From NCBI RefSeq assembly GCF_030348765.1, contig NZ_JAUCEU010000007.1:2928001-2992000 (forward strand): 64,000 bases of DNA. The letters are read 5' to 3'. Below, in pieces: positions 16,760-23,932 of this stretch. The notes beneath the pieces are model-generated. The model searched no databases. It was not told the origin of the DNA and saw only the letters and a list, made by a program, of their open reading frames with translations. The position numbers and the translations under genes are program-made. This stretch comes from Neobacillus sp. CF12 (lineage in GTDB: Bacteria > Bacillota > Bacilli > Bacillales > Cytobacillaceae). The number at the start of each line of letters is the position of its first letter. The first letter of the stretch is position 1.

Positions 16760-17869
16760 CTATTTTTTATAATGCTCTTTTAACTTCTTCATCCAATCCT
16801 CTTCAAAGGCGGTTGATTGTCCCCATCCTGGAATAATATTGGCAAGGTTCACCATATTTACAGGATCCTTTGATTTTTGAAGTTCCTCTTGTGAAATCAA
16901 CGATGCCTCTAGATCATAGGTTTGCGGAGTTTCTTCACCTGCTAGTTTCTTCGCTAATAACCTCATATTAACTGCTCCGATTAGCTTTGGATCAACCGCT
17001 GCCGTATACTTCCAAGCACTGCCTTCTCTTTGAATTTCCTGCAAATCAGCATTGGAAACGTCAATACCATAAAGCTTAACTTCTTCTCTGCCAGCTTCCT
17101 TTAATGCACGTGCAGCACCAATGGCAAAAGCATCCCAAGTGGCAAAAATTGCATCCAATTCACCTTTTGGATATTTATTTAACATCGCGGCAACAGCATT
17201 CTGTGTTTGTACACTCGTATCAGCGGAAGCAATACCAAAACGTTCAACTTCTTTAATGCCTGGGTTTTTCTCTAAAACATCCTGATATACTTTATTCCTT
17301 CTAACCATTGGCGGGAATCCGTCAACCCATAAATAAGCGATATTCGCTTCTCCATCTGTTTCTTCAACCAATTTCTCTAATGCCAATGTTGCCAATGCTT
17401 CATCATCCTGTGATGTTAAAGTCACACCATCCACAGTTGTTAAGTTCGCATTTGAATCAAAGGCAACAATACTTTTTCCAGCATCAACAATTTTCTTTAC
17501 ATCATTTACAGTTGCATCATCATCACCATGAGAAATGATATATCCATCATAGTCTTGGCTTAATGCTTGATTAATTGCGTCATGAAATTTAGCTGTATCT
17601 CCATTTGCTGTAAAAACATCTACTGTGAAACCTAATGCTTCGCCTTCTTGTTTAGCACCAGCTAGGAATTGAGCAGTATGATCGTCACCGCCGATTTTTC
17701 GGATTACCTTAATTTTTGGCTGCTCCCCTTTTGCAAAACGTTCAGGAACTCCCTCAATTGTTGTATTTCCATTTGTTTGCTTTGTTTCTCCTCCAGCACC
17801 ACAGCCTGTAAGTAAAAGCGTTGCAGCAATCGCTGATACAAATGTGCTCTTTAAAAAATTCTTTTTCAT
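16760..17869 (-). CDS. Sugar-type ABC substrate-binding lipoprotein, S-box controlled
   Basis: 369 residues from the ATG at 17869 (GGGGAG eight bases upstream). Signal peptide ending LLTGC (lipobox), then a periplasmic-binding-protein fold of the ribose/LacI type: GYIISHGDDDATVNDVKKIVDAGK and IVAFDSNA are typical. No permease or ATPase gene adjoins, so it must work with a transporter encoded elsewhere or act alone. The leader is a SAM-I riboswitch, so it is made when S-adenosylmethionine is low. A sugar-like ligand linked to methionine metabolism, such as a methylthioribose-type compound, is a reasonable guess but only inference. Confidence 0.82.
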   Translation of the reverse strand: MKKNFLKSTFVSAIAATLLLTGCGAGGETKQTNGNTTIEGVPERFAKGEQPKIKVIRKIGGDDHTAQFLAGAKQEGEALGFTVDVFTANGDTAKFHDAINQALSQDYDGYIISHGDDDATVNDVKKIVDAGKSIVAFDSNANLTTVDGVTLTSQDDEALATLALEKLVEETDGEANIAYLWVDGFPPMVRRNKVYQDVLEKNPGIKEVERFGIASADTSVQTQNAVAAMLNKYPKGELDAIFATWDAFAIGAARALKEAGREEVKLYGIDVSNADLQEIQREGSAWKYTAAVDPKLIGAVNMRLLAKKLAGEETPQTYDLEASLISQEELQKSKDPVNMVNLANIIPGWGQSTAFEEDWMKKLKEHYKK

Positions 17870-17934
17870 TTTGAAATCTCCCCTTTTTTGATTTACGTGC
17901 ATTCCTACCAACGTTGCTCCTAGGAGAGGCTAAA

Positions 17935-17968
17935 AAACAAAAAACCTCTCCGAAGAAAGAGAGGTTTC
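17935..17968 (-). terminator. Riboswitch-controlled terminator of the S-box leader
   Basis: Perfect stem aacctctc (17943-17950) / gagaggtt (17959-17966) followed by a U-run on the minus strand, directly downstream of the aptamer: the expression platform. Confidence 0.88.
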
Positions 17969-17989
17969 ATCACTAAAAAGGGACTACTC

Positions 17990-18100
17990 CTCTCCTATCT
18001 CTCAAAACAATCACTTGTTTTGCAGGATTTAGCACCAATTCCAAACGGAACGGTTGCTGGGCGTCATCGGGCCAGTCCCTCTGCCACTCTTGATAAGAGA
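17990..18100 (-). promoter_or_regulatory. SAM-I (S-box) riboswitch aptamer
   Basis: The minus strand reads CTCTTATCAAGAG then GGCAGAGGGACTGGCCC, GATGACGCC and CAGCAACC, the conserved core of S-box leaders. The P1 stem closes between CTCTTATC (18092-18099) and GATAGGAG (17992-17999). Binding of S-adenosylmethionine should favour the terminator that follows. It controls the binding-lipoprotein gene. Confidence 0.95.
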
Positions 18101-18134
18101 ACGTATTATTTTACTTGTTTAAAGTATTAAACTA

Positions 18135-18163
18135 AATTTAATCCCCTATTAACAATTTGTCAA
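18135..18163 (-). promoter_or_regulatory. Sigma-A promoter of the S-box transcript
   Basis: Perfect TTGACA (18158-18163), 17-base spacer, TAAATT (18135-18140, four of six consensus bases), about 30 bases before the aptamer. Confidence 0.65.
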
Positions 18164-18235
18164 TAGTGTTTTCTAAATATTTTTAATAGAATAACTTTTT
18201 GCAGTAAAAGAAAAATCAGGAATCATGCTTCAGGC

Positions 18236-18262
18236 TGTCGAGAAACTCTCGACAGTCTTTTA
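18236..18262. terminator. Hairpin ctgtcgaga/tctcgacag with T-rich tail
   Basis: Nine-bp stem with a 3-nt loop followed by ttttatttt on the plus strand; part of the outer end of the degenerate element. Confidence 0.55.
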
Positions 18263-18302
18263 TTTTGGCTCTTTTCTTATAGAATGTTGTTTTTTGTATA
18301 CA

Positions 18303-18443
18303 AATGGACCGTTCCTTTCCGCTACAGGTGCTTGCTTTCCGCGGGGAGGAAGTCGAGCCTCCTCGACGCTGCGCGTCTGTGGGGTCTCGACCTTTCCTCT
18401 ACATCCCGCAGGAGTCAAGCACCTTTCGCTCCAATCCACTCCT
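18303..18443 (-). repeat. Bacillus palindromic repeat, inverted copy A
   Basis: Read on the minus strand it runs gattggagcgaaaggtgc, ctcctgcggga, gagacccc, gaggaggct, ccgcggaaagc and aagcacctgtagcgg. It matches copy B (18951-19086) block by block in opposite orientation. This is a widespread intergenic repeat in Bacillaceae (recalled, not searched). Confidence 0.75.
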
Positions 18444-18564
18444 TGCTATCTATATAGATAATGGCACCAATCTTACAGAAAAGGAGACTTTATTTTCAAT
18501 AACTATAACGATTCACCGCGTTAATTGGGTATAATACTATTAATATTAATAGGACGGTGGATTA

Positions 18565-18887
18565 AATGTATAAGCCAAAAAAAGAGATACAAAAATGAAG
18601 CGGAATTTGTAATTATTGATGATTTAGTGCCTCAAGATCACCTGTTAAGAAAGGTAGACAAATATATCGACTTTTCTTTTATTGGTGAGAGAGTCCGTCC
18701 TTTTTACTCTGAAAATAACGGGCGTCCTTCGGACCCAATACAACTCTTTAAGATGATGTTTATCGGATATTTTTATGGCATTCGTTCTGAACGCCAATTA
18801 GAACGCGAAATTCAGACAAATGTAGCTTATCGATGGTTCCTAGGACTAAAGCTAAACGATCCGGTACCCCATCATGCCAAAAAATAA
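18565..18887 (+). pseudogene. Frameshifted and truncated IS1182-family transposase remnant
   Basis: The original ATG is probably at 18565 (codes MYKPKK), but one extra A in a run of seven shifts the frame; the following frame continues NEAEFVIIDDLVPQDHLLRKVDKYIDF-type sequence (first residues of IS1182-like transposases), PFYSENNGRPSDPIQLFKMM and GIRSERQLEREIQTNVAYRW. It ends after about 110 residues at VPHHAKK, where full-length relatives continue into the catalytic domain. It has no catalytic core and cannot be active. It lies between two inverted palindromic repeats. Confidence 0.8.
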
Positions 18888-18934
18888 AAAAGATTGCCAC
18901 ACACTTGTCTAGGCTGGAAAAAGTGTGTGGCAAT
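18885..18934 (-). terminator. Strong hairpin after the transposase remnant
   Basis: Perfect 14-bp stem (18893-18906 / 18921-18934), 14-nt loop. The U-run lies on the minus-strand side (T-rich complement of 18879-18892), so it would stop minus-strand transcripts entering the element. Confidence 0.75.
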
Positions 18935-18950
18935 TCTAAGTTAATGCACC

Positions 18951-19086
18951 CCTGTTGATTGGAGCGGAAGGTGCGAAGACTCCTGCGGGAGTACGGGGCA
19001 GGGGGAGACCCCGCAGGCGCTTCAGCGCCGAGGAGGCTTCCCGGCACGCCCGCGGAAAGCAAAGCACCTGGAGCGGAAATCAACAG
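18951..19086 (+). repeat. Bacillus palindromic repeat, copy B
   Basis: Runs gattggagcggaaggtgc, ctcctgcggga, gagaccccgcaggcgc, gccgaggaggct, ccgcggaaagc and agcacctggagcgg. The two ends are themselves partly inverted. Copy A lies in opposite orientation at 18303-18443. Confidence 0.78.
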
Positions 19087-19142
19087 GCCATTGAGCAGGC
19101 AGGAATTTTTCAAAAAAATCGTAGGTTAGTCTTTGTTTAAAT

Positions 19143-19178
19143 AAAAAATTGCCGAGAAAGATACCCTTTCTCGACAAT
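19143..19178 (-). terminator. Terminator of yfkAB
   Basis: Stem ttgccgagaaag (19149-19160) / ctttctcgacaa (19166-19177), 12 pairs with one wobble, then UUUUUU on the minus strand. A second hairpin, aaagcagga/tcctgcttt, lies between it and the gene. Confidence 0.85.
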
Positions 19179-19201
19179 CTGAAAGCAGGAATCCTGCTTT
19201 T

Positions 19202-20320
19202 TTATTTGCTAATATTATTTTTCTGCGTTGAAAAGTTGATATCTTGATAATAACTGTTCTTAACTAATATATTAGGACCAAGACATGAAACTGCTGGACA
19301 GTGACAACTCAATTCCTTTGAAATATCAGAGGATTGCCAGGTTTGATAAGCATCTAGCAAGTTGGTAGTTTGGATATTTCCAAGTGGCGGAGTATCGCCA
19401 AAATCTGTTACGATAATATCCCCATTAAAGATATTAACATTGAGTCGGGATCTTCCATCGGGATCATTTCTTACTGTTACATTTTTACTTTGAAAGAGTC
19501 TATTTAATAACGCTAAATCCTCTGGCTTATGGCTGCATGCATAAAAAGGGAGAGTCCCAAAAAGCATCCACACCTCTTCATCTCGAACATCAAGTAAATG
19601 ATGAATGGCTTCTCTTATTTCATTAAGTGTTAACGTTTCAAGATTACTAGCAAAATCACTTGGATACATAGGGTGAACCTCATGCCGCTGGCAGAGCATT
19701 TCATCTACAATTTGGCGATGGATTTTTTCTAGATGAGGCAGTGTCCGCTTGTTAAGCATTGTTTCTGCCGAAACCATCACACCAGCCTTCACTAGTTCCC
19801 TACTATTTTCTATCATCCTCTCAAAATACTTTTCTCGTTGATTATAATCAGGCTTGCGCTCCATTCTAGCAAATCCGCCCTCTACGAAATCATCTACTGT
19901 TCCCCAGTTATGTGAAATATGTAAAACATCTAAATATGGAACAATTAACTCATATCTCGCTAAATCAAGTGTTAAATTAGAATTGATTTGCGTCCGAACT
20001 CCACGTTCATGAGCATATTGTAAGATTGGAACTACATATTCTTTGACTGAAGACAAGGAAAGCATCGGCTCTCCGCCTGTTATACTTAACGACCGAAGGC
20101 TTGGAATTTCATCTAACCTTCGTAAAAGCATTTCCAATGGAAGAGCTTTGGGGTCTTTTGTTTGAAGGGTATACCCTACTGCACAATGCTCACAGCGCAT
20201 ATTACATAAGGTTGTTGTCGTGAATTCAATATTCGTTAATTGAGGTTGTCCGTATTGCTTAATATCATTATAAGCTTCCCACGGGTCATATTCAGGGGTT
20301 ATTTTTTTCAAGTAGGACAT
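19202..20320 (-). CDS. yfkAB: Radical SAM protein YfkAB (CxCxxxxC family)
   Basis: 372 residues. The radical SAM cluster motif CNMRCEHC lies near residues 38-45, with the GGEP motif at about 81-84. The C-terminus carries CHCPAVSC, the CxCxxxxC signature that names the YfkAB family and probably binds a second iron-sulfur cluster. The reaction is unknown; the protein should be cytoplasmic and oxygen-sensitive. The ATG at 20320 follows AAGGAG by six bases. It is a single gene with its own terminator, so no partner is suggested by position; it is 16 kb from the peptide gene at 2770 and there is no evidence that they are connected. Confidence 0.88.
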   Translation of the reverse strand: MSYLKKITPEYDPWEAYNDIKQYGQPQLTNIEFTTTTLCNMRCEHCAVGYTLQTKDPKALPLEMLLRRLDEIPSLRSLSITGGEPMLSLSSVKEYVVPILQYAHERGVRTQINSNLTLDLARYELIVPYLDVLHISHNWGTVDDFVEGGFARMERKPDYNQREKYFERMIENSRELVKAGVMVSAETMLNKRTLPHLEKIHRQIVDEMLCQRHEVHPMYPSDFASNLETLTLNEIREAIHHLLDVRDEEVWMLFGTLPFYACSHKPEDLALLNRLFQSKNVTVRNDPDGRSRLNVNIFNGDIIVTDFGDTPPLGNIQTTNLLDAYQTWQSSDISKELSCHCPAVSCLGPNILVKNSYYQDINFSTQKNNISK

Positions 20321-20496
20321 AGTAAACTCCTTAAAATCATATTAAAAAACCACTTTATTATATATGATATATGGATATTTAGTTAATATTAAGCCTTAAT
20401 AAAAAACTTATGTTATTATTTAATCTATTATTCTATACATGCATAATTTAATGTTCCTCGATTAAAACTAAAAAGATAGAAATTGCTAAACAGTGG

Positions 20497-21300
20497 ATGG
20501 TGATGCAGAAAATGGAGATGCCACTCTTAAGTGAAGTCGAAAAGCTGGCGTTAAAAAAAGTAAAAATCTTTAGACAAAGCCTGTTACGGTATATTTTACG
20601 AGCCATGCTTGCAAGTATGTTTATCGGTTTTGGTGTAATTGTTGCCTTTAAGACTGGTAACTACTTTTATTTAGAACATTCCCCTTTTGCCTATCCGATG
20701 GCCGCTCTCACCTTTGGATCAGCAATTATTTTAATCGCTTATGGAGGCGGGGATTTATTTACTGGTAATACCTTTTATTACACCTATGCTGCACTTCGTG
20801 GAAAAATGGGTTGGCTGGAAGTTACCCAACTCTGGGTCAGCAGTTACATTGGAAATATTTTGGGTGCAGCAGTTTTCGCCTTTATGATTTTTACAACGGG
20901 ACTATACGCAGAATCCTCGGTTAATGGTTTTTTATTAAGTGTTGTAGAAAAGAAAATGCAGGTACCAACGATGGAACTTTTTTTCCGAGGAATCCTTTGT
21001 AATTGGCTCGTTTGCCTGGCTTTTTTTATCCCAATGGGTCTTAAAGGTGATGGACCAAAAATGTTTTCAATGATGCTTTTCGTGTTCTGCTTTTTTATTT
21101 CCGGCTATGAACATAGCATTGCCAATATGTGTACATTTGCAATTGCTTTAGTGTTAAATCACCCAGGCACAATCTCATGGGGCGGAGTTTTCCATAACCT
21201 AATCCCAGTGACACTTGGCAACCTAATTGGCGGCGGTATTTTAATGGCATGGATGTACCATTTTGTGAATAAACCATTTTTGGATGATGATAAGGAATAG
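20497..21300 (+). CDS. Formate/nitrite transporter family protein
   Basis: 267 residues with six membrane helices. Segments GGGDLFTGNTFYY, WLVCLAFFIPM, SGYEHSIANM and LGNLIGGGILMAWMY are the conserved FNT signatures (FocA/NirC/YwcJ), so it should form a pentameric channel for small monovalent anions such as formate, nitrite or hydrosulfide. The start is uncertain: ATG at 20497 or 20503 (the latter preceded by GGATGG). It has its own terminator. It is not adjacent to the molybdoenzyme genes at the start of the window. Confidence 0.87.
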   Translation: MVMQKMEMPLLSEVEKLALKKVKIFRQSLLRYILRAMLASMFIGFGVIVAFKTGNYFYLEHSPFAYPMAALTFGSAIILIAYGGGDLFTGNTFYYTYAALRGKMGWLEVTQLWVSSYIGNILGAAVFAFMIFTTGLYAESSVNGFLLSVVEKKMQVPTMELFFRGILCNWLVCLAFFIPMGLKGDGPKMFSMMLFVFCFFISGYEHSIANMCTFAIALVLNHPGTISWGGVFHNLIPVTLGNLIGGGILMAWMYHFVNKPFLDDDKE

Positions 21301-21302
21301 TT

Positions 21303-21330
21303 AAAAGCCGTATCTACATACGGCTTTTAT
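21303..21330 (+). terminator. Terminator of the FNT gene
   Basis: Ten-bp stem aaaagccgta (21303-21312) / tacggctttt (21319-21328) ending in T's. Confidence 0.85.
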
Positions 21331-21406
21331 TCCTTTAATCGACAAATTCCCGGGAAATAGCAACAAATTAAACCGGCAGATGACAAATATAGTGTGAATT
21401 TTCTAA

Positions 21407-23047
21407 TTACTTATTACTCCACCACGACTTGTGTGCCTTCTTCCACACTAAAATTGTCCCAACGCTTAAAATAATGAGGTATACAAACACTCCATATGAA
21501 ATAAAAGTAATCCAATAATGGATACCAACAAATACAGCAATGATTAGAAATGCAAGAATCATTTTCAAAAGATTGGTTGTCTGGATCTCTTCAAATGATT
21601 CCGAAAAGGGCAGGGAATCCTTAAGTGTGCTTGAACAAATAATCGTATATAGTATGGACGTTACAAACACGATTAAAAGATCTGGTATAATATCCACTCC
21701 AAATATACCCATATAAACAACACTCAAAAGGAAGTATATTGGCAAATATAGATTTACAAGAAAAACCTTTAAAGTAGCACTAAATAAGGATGAGATGCTT
21801 TGAATAGGCATGGTTTTATAAATCCATGCACCTTTATATTTCCCTGAATACTTAAGCATATTAATTGAACCAGGAATAATCAAATTACACATGTAGACTG
21901 ATAGATACCATTTACTAGAAGCTAATTGTGCGTATGAGGAAAATTGCATTTCATTAAAGAGAAAAACAAATGGCAGAACTAGCGATATCCCTAAAGAAGG
22001 ATAGACTTTTAAACGAAATTCCCGCTCATTCCTCATCATGTTATTAGCAAAACGAAAAAAGGATTTCTCTTCCTGCGTACGGCACAAATAATTGGCAACA
22101 TGATCTTTCCATTTCCTCTCAACACGTTTACTTTTCCCACTATGGTTAGCAAGTTTCTGAATGTTCCTTTCAAAAGCAGGCATCATTTTGTTATAAACGA
22201 TGAAAGATAGGATTGGAACAAGGAATGCCAGAGTTGAAAACCCAATTAGATAGTTATTGATGTTTTTGTGAAGCAATAATTCGAACGTTGCCCCAAACCA
22301 AATCGGTGGAATAAAATATTGCCACCAGCTGGCATTGAAAACGATATCCAATTCAATTAGCGAAAAAGACCTTGCCAAAATTTGATACCCTATTATTATT
22401 GAGATGGAAAGCCCGATTTGAACGTAATTAATAATATCCTTGAGTTTTTCACCATCAAAAAATCTTAAAATATAAAAATAGATTACAGCAGTTAACACAA
22501 CAATAAATAAATCCAATAGAAACAGTTCCAATACTGCAAGAATTAAGAATAAGACTCCATGCTCGATTGTCCCGACAACTAGTGGTACTGCTGTTAAGGC
22601 ACCCGTCAAAAAAAGTAAGTAAATACAAATATGTATTGTTTTTGCCGCGTTAATGGTTCGTCTATCCACTGGCTTTGTCAGTAGAATCCCCTTATCTCTT
22701 AAATCCAGGAGAACGGTCGAAAAGTCTGAAATCATTGATGTCATAACAAGAAACATGACGATACCAAAAAATATACTCATTTGAAAAAAGTAATTATCAC
22801 CAAAGGTAACAACTGGAATTAGCATGATCCCTAATAATGCATACATCCACAGGGACTTCATAAAGCCATTTTCTTCTGCAGGCTTGTTCTTCTTCTTTGT
22901 CTGTTGGTTAAATATAGTAGGTATCTTCCTCCCATCTATTGTTAGCTTCATAGCTAATATTCTTCGCATTAACGGATAATTAATATCAAAGCGTTCAAAT
23001 ACTTCACTAAAAACATCTAATACTTTTAATGTTTTAAAATCTTTCAT
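21407..23047 (-). CDS. ABC exporter permease, large membrane subunit
   Basis: 546 residues with about twelve predicted helices in clusters, a soluble insert near residues 295-345 rich in Lys/Arg, and no ATPase motifs. It is encoded eight bases after the ABC ATPase gene and so is its membrane partner. Related large permeases are found in Bacillus exporters of unknown substrate. No specific family name is recognised. The substrate cannot be inferred from the neighbours (FNT gene and recQ). Confidence 0.72.
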   Translation of the reverse strand: MKDFKTLKVLDVFSEVFERFDINYPLMRRILAMKLTIDGRKIPTIFNQQTKKKNKPAEENGFMKSLWMYALLGIMLIPVVTFGDNYFFQMSIFFGIVMFLVMTSMISDFSTVLLDLRDKGILLTKPVDRRTINAAKTIHICIYLLFLTGALTAVPLVVGTIEHGVLFLILAVLELFLLDLFIVVLTAVIYFYILRFFDGEKLKDIINYVQIGLSISIIIGYQILARSFSLIELDIVFNASWWQYFIPPIWFGATFELLLHKNINNYLIGFSTLAFLVPILSFIVYNKMMPAFERNIQKLANHSGKSKRVERKWKDHVANYLCRTQEEKSFFRFANNMMRNEREFRLKVYPSLGISLVLPFVFLFNEMQFSSYAQLASSKWYLSVYMCNLIIPGSINMLKYSGKYKGAWIYKTMPIQSISSLFSATLKVFLVNLYLPIYFLLSVVYMGIFGVDIIPDLLIVFVTSILYTIICSSTLKDSLPFSESFEEIQTTNLLKMILAFLIIAVFVGIHYWITFISYGVFVYLIILSVGTILVWKKAHKSWWSNK

Positions 23048-23054
23048 CGCTCAT

Positions 23055-23849
23055 TTATACCTCTTGAACGATGGAGACAAATTCCTCAGCAATAGCTTTA
23101 TATTGATCAAAACCAGTCAGCTGATTAAATATCTGTTCCAATGTCCCTTCCTTATTTTGTTCCTTGAGTTCATTAAAGCTTCCATCCGCGACAATTTTCC
23201 CATCATTTATTAAAATGATTCTATTACTAATTTTCTCTACCACGTCCATGATATGAGAAGAGTAAAAGATTGTTTTTCCCTGTGCTGCAAGCTGGGCCAT
23301 AATCTCCTTAAAGATCATCACACTATTCGCATCAAGACCGCTCAATGGCTCGTCTAAAAAAAGCAAATCAGGATTATGTAGTAAACTTGAGATTATGAGG
23401 ACCTTTTGCCTCATCCCCTTCGAGTAAGAAGAAATACGAGAAAAATAGACTTCTTCTAATCCGAAGATTTCCATTAATTTTTGAGCCTTTTCATCTGCTG
23501 CTCCATAATCCAGCCCATAAAGTTCGCCTATAAAAGTTAAATACTCATGAGCGGTAAGATTATCATAAAGTTCTGCAATTTCAGGAACATACCCAATCTT
23601 CCTTTTATAATCAATACTAGTATCAGTAATCTCCTCGCCAAATACTTCCACTTTACCTGAATAATTGCCCTCAAGACCTAGTAAAATCTTAATCGTCGTG
23701 CTTTTCCCGGCTCCATTAGGGCCAATATATCCAATAATCTGGCCGCGATTAACCGATAAATCAATTCCCTTCAATACCTCATTTGTTCCGTAATTCTTTT
23801 TTAGATTCTTTAAACTTAGCACTGTTTCGATATTAATCACCCTTTCCAT
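23055..23849 (-). CDS. ABC transporter ATP-binding protein
   Basis: 264 residues. Walker A GPNGAGKST near residue 41, Q-loop, signature YSKGMRQK, Walker B LLFLDEPLSGLD and switch His (SSHIMD) are all present: a complete ABC ATPase of the exporter/ABC-2 type. The start is uncertain because no good ribosome site precedes the ATG at 23849; an in-frame GTG about ten codons in is an alternative. Operon with the permease downstream. Confidence 0.88.
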   Translation of the reverse strand: MERVINIETVLSLKNLKKNYGTNEVLKGIDLSVNRGQIIGYIGPNGAGKSTTIKILLGLEGNYSGKVEVFGEEITDTSIDYKRKIGYVPEIAELYDNLTAHEYLTFIGELYGLDYGAADEKAQKLMEIFGLEEVYFSRISSYSKGMRQKVLIISSLLHNPDLLFLDEPLSGLDANSVMIFKEIMAQLAAQGKTIFYSSHIMDVVEKISNRIILINDGKIVADGSFNELKEQNKEGTLEQIFNQLTGFDQYKAIAEEFVSIVQEV

Positions 23850-23890
23850 AAAACTGGTAGTTTCATATTAACATAATTTTCCTATACTAA

Positions 23891-23929
23891 TGCAAAAAAG
23901 GGCTGTTATCCGTTGGATAATAGCCCTTT
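23891..23929 (-). terminator. Terminator of recQ
   Basis: Stem aaagggctgttatcc / ggataatagcccttt (one mismatch pair, 3-nt loop) followed by a U-run on the minus strand. Confidence 0.85.
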
Positions 23930-23932
23930 ACA

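Larger units (their letters stand above)
18219..19205. mobile_element. Degenerate element with nested inverted repeats around a dead transposase gene
   Basis: Outer ends 18219-18262 and 19143-19205 are inverted, similar copies (each carries a catgctt/cctgcttt block, then tgtcgagaaa hairpin, then T-rich). Inside them lie two inverted copies of a Bacillus palindromic repeat, and in the centre a broken transposase gene. The layout suggests a decayed IS or a MITE-like unit built from repeats. Boundaries are approximate and no target duplication was established. Confidence 0.5.

Noticed and set aside
17308..17538. 76-residue His-rich frame on the plus strand
   Set aside because: Antisense shadow of the binding-lipoprotein gene with no ribosome site.
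18760..19113. 117-residue minus-strand frame
   Set aside because: Runs through the palindromic repeat and the transposase remnant; composition follows the repeat, not a protein.
19202..20320. Radical SAM maturase for the 24-residue peptide
   Set aside because: The protein carries the CxCxxxxC tail of the housekeeping YfkAB family and is 16 kb away in a single-gene unit.
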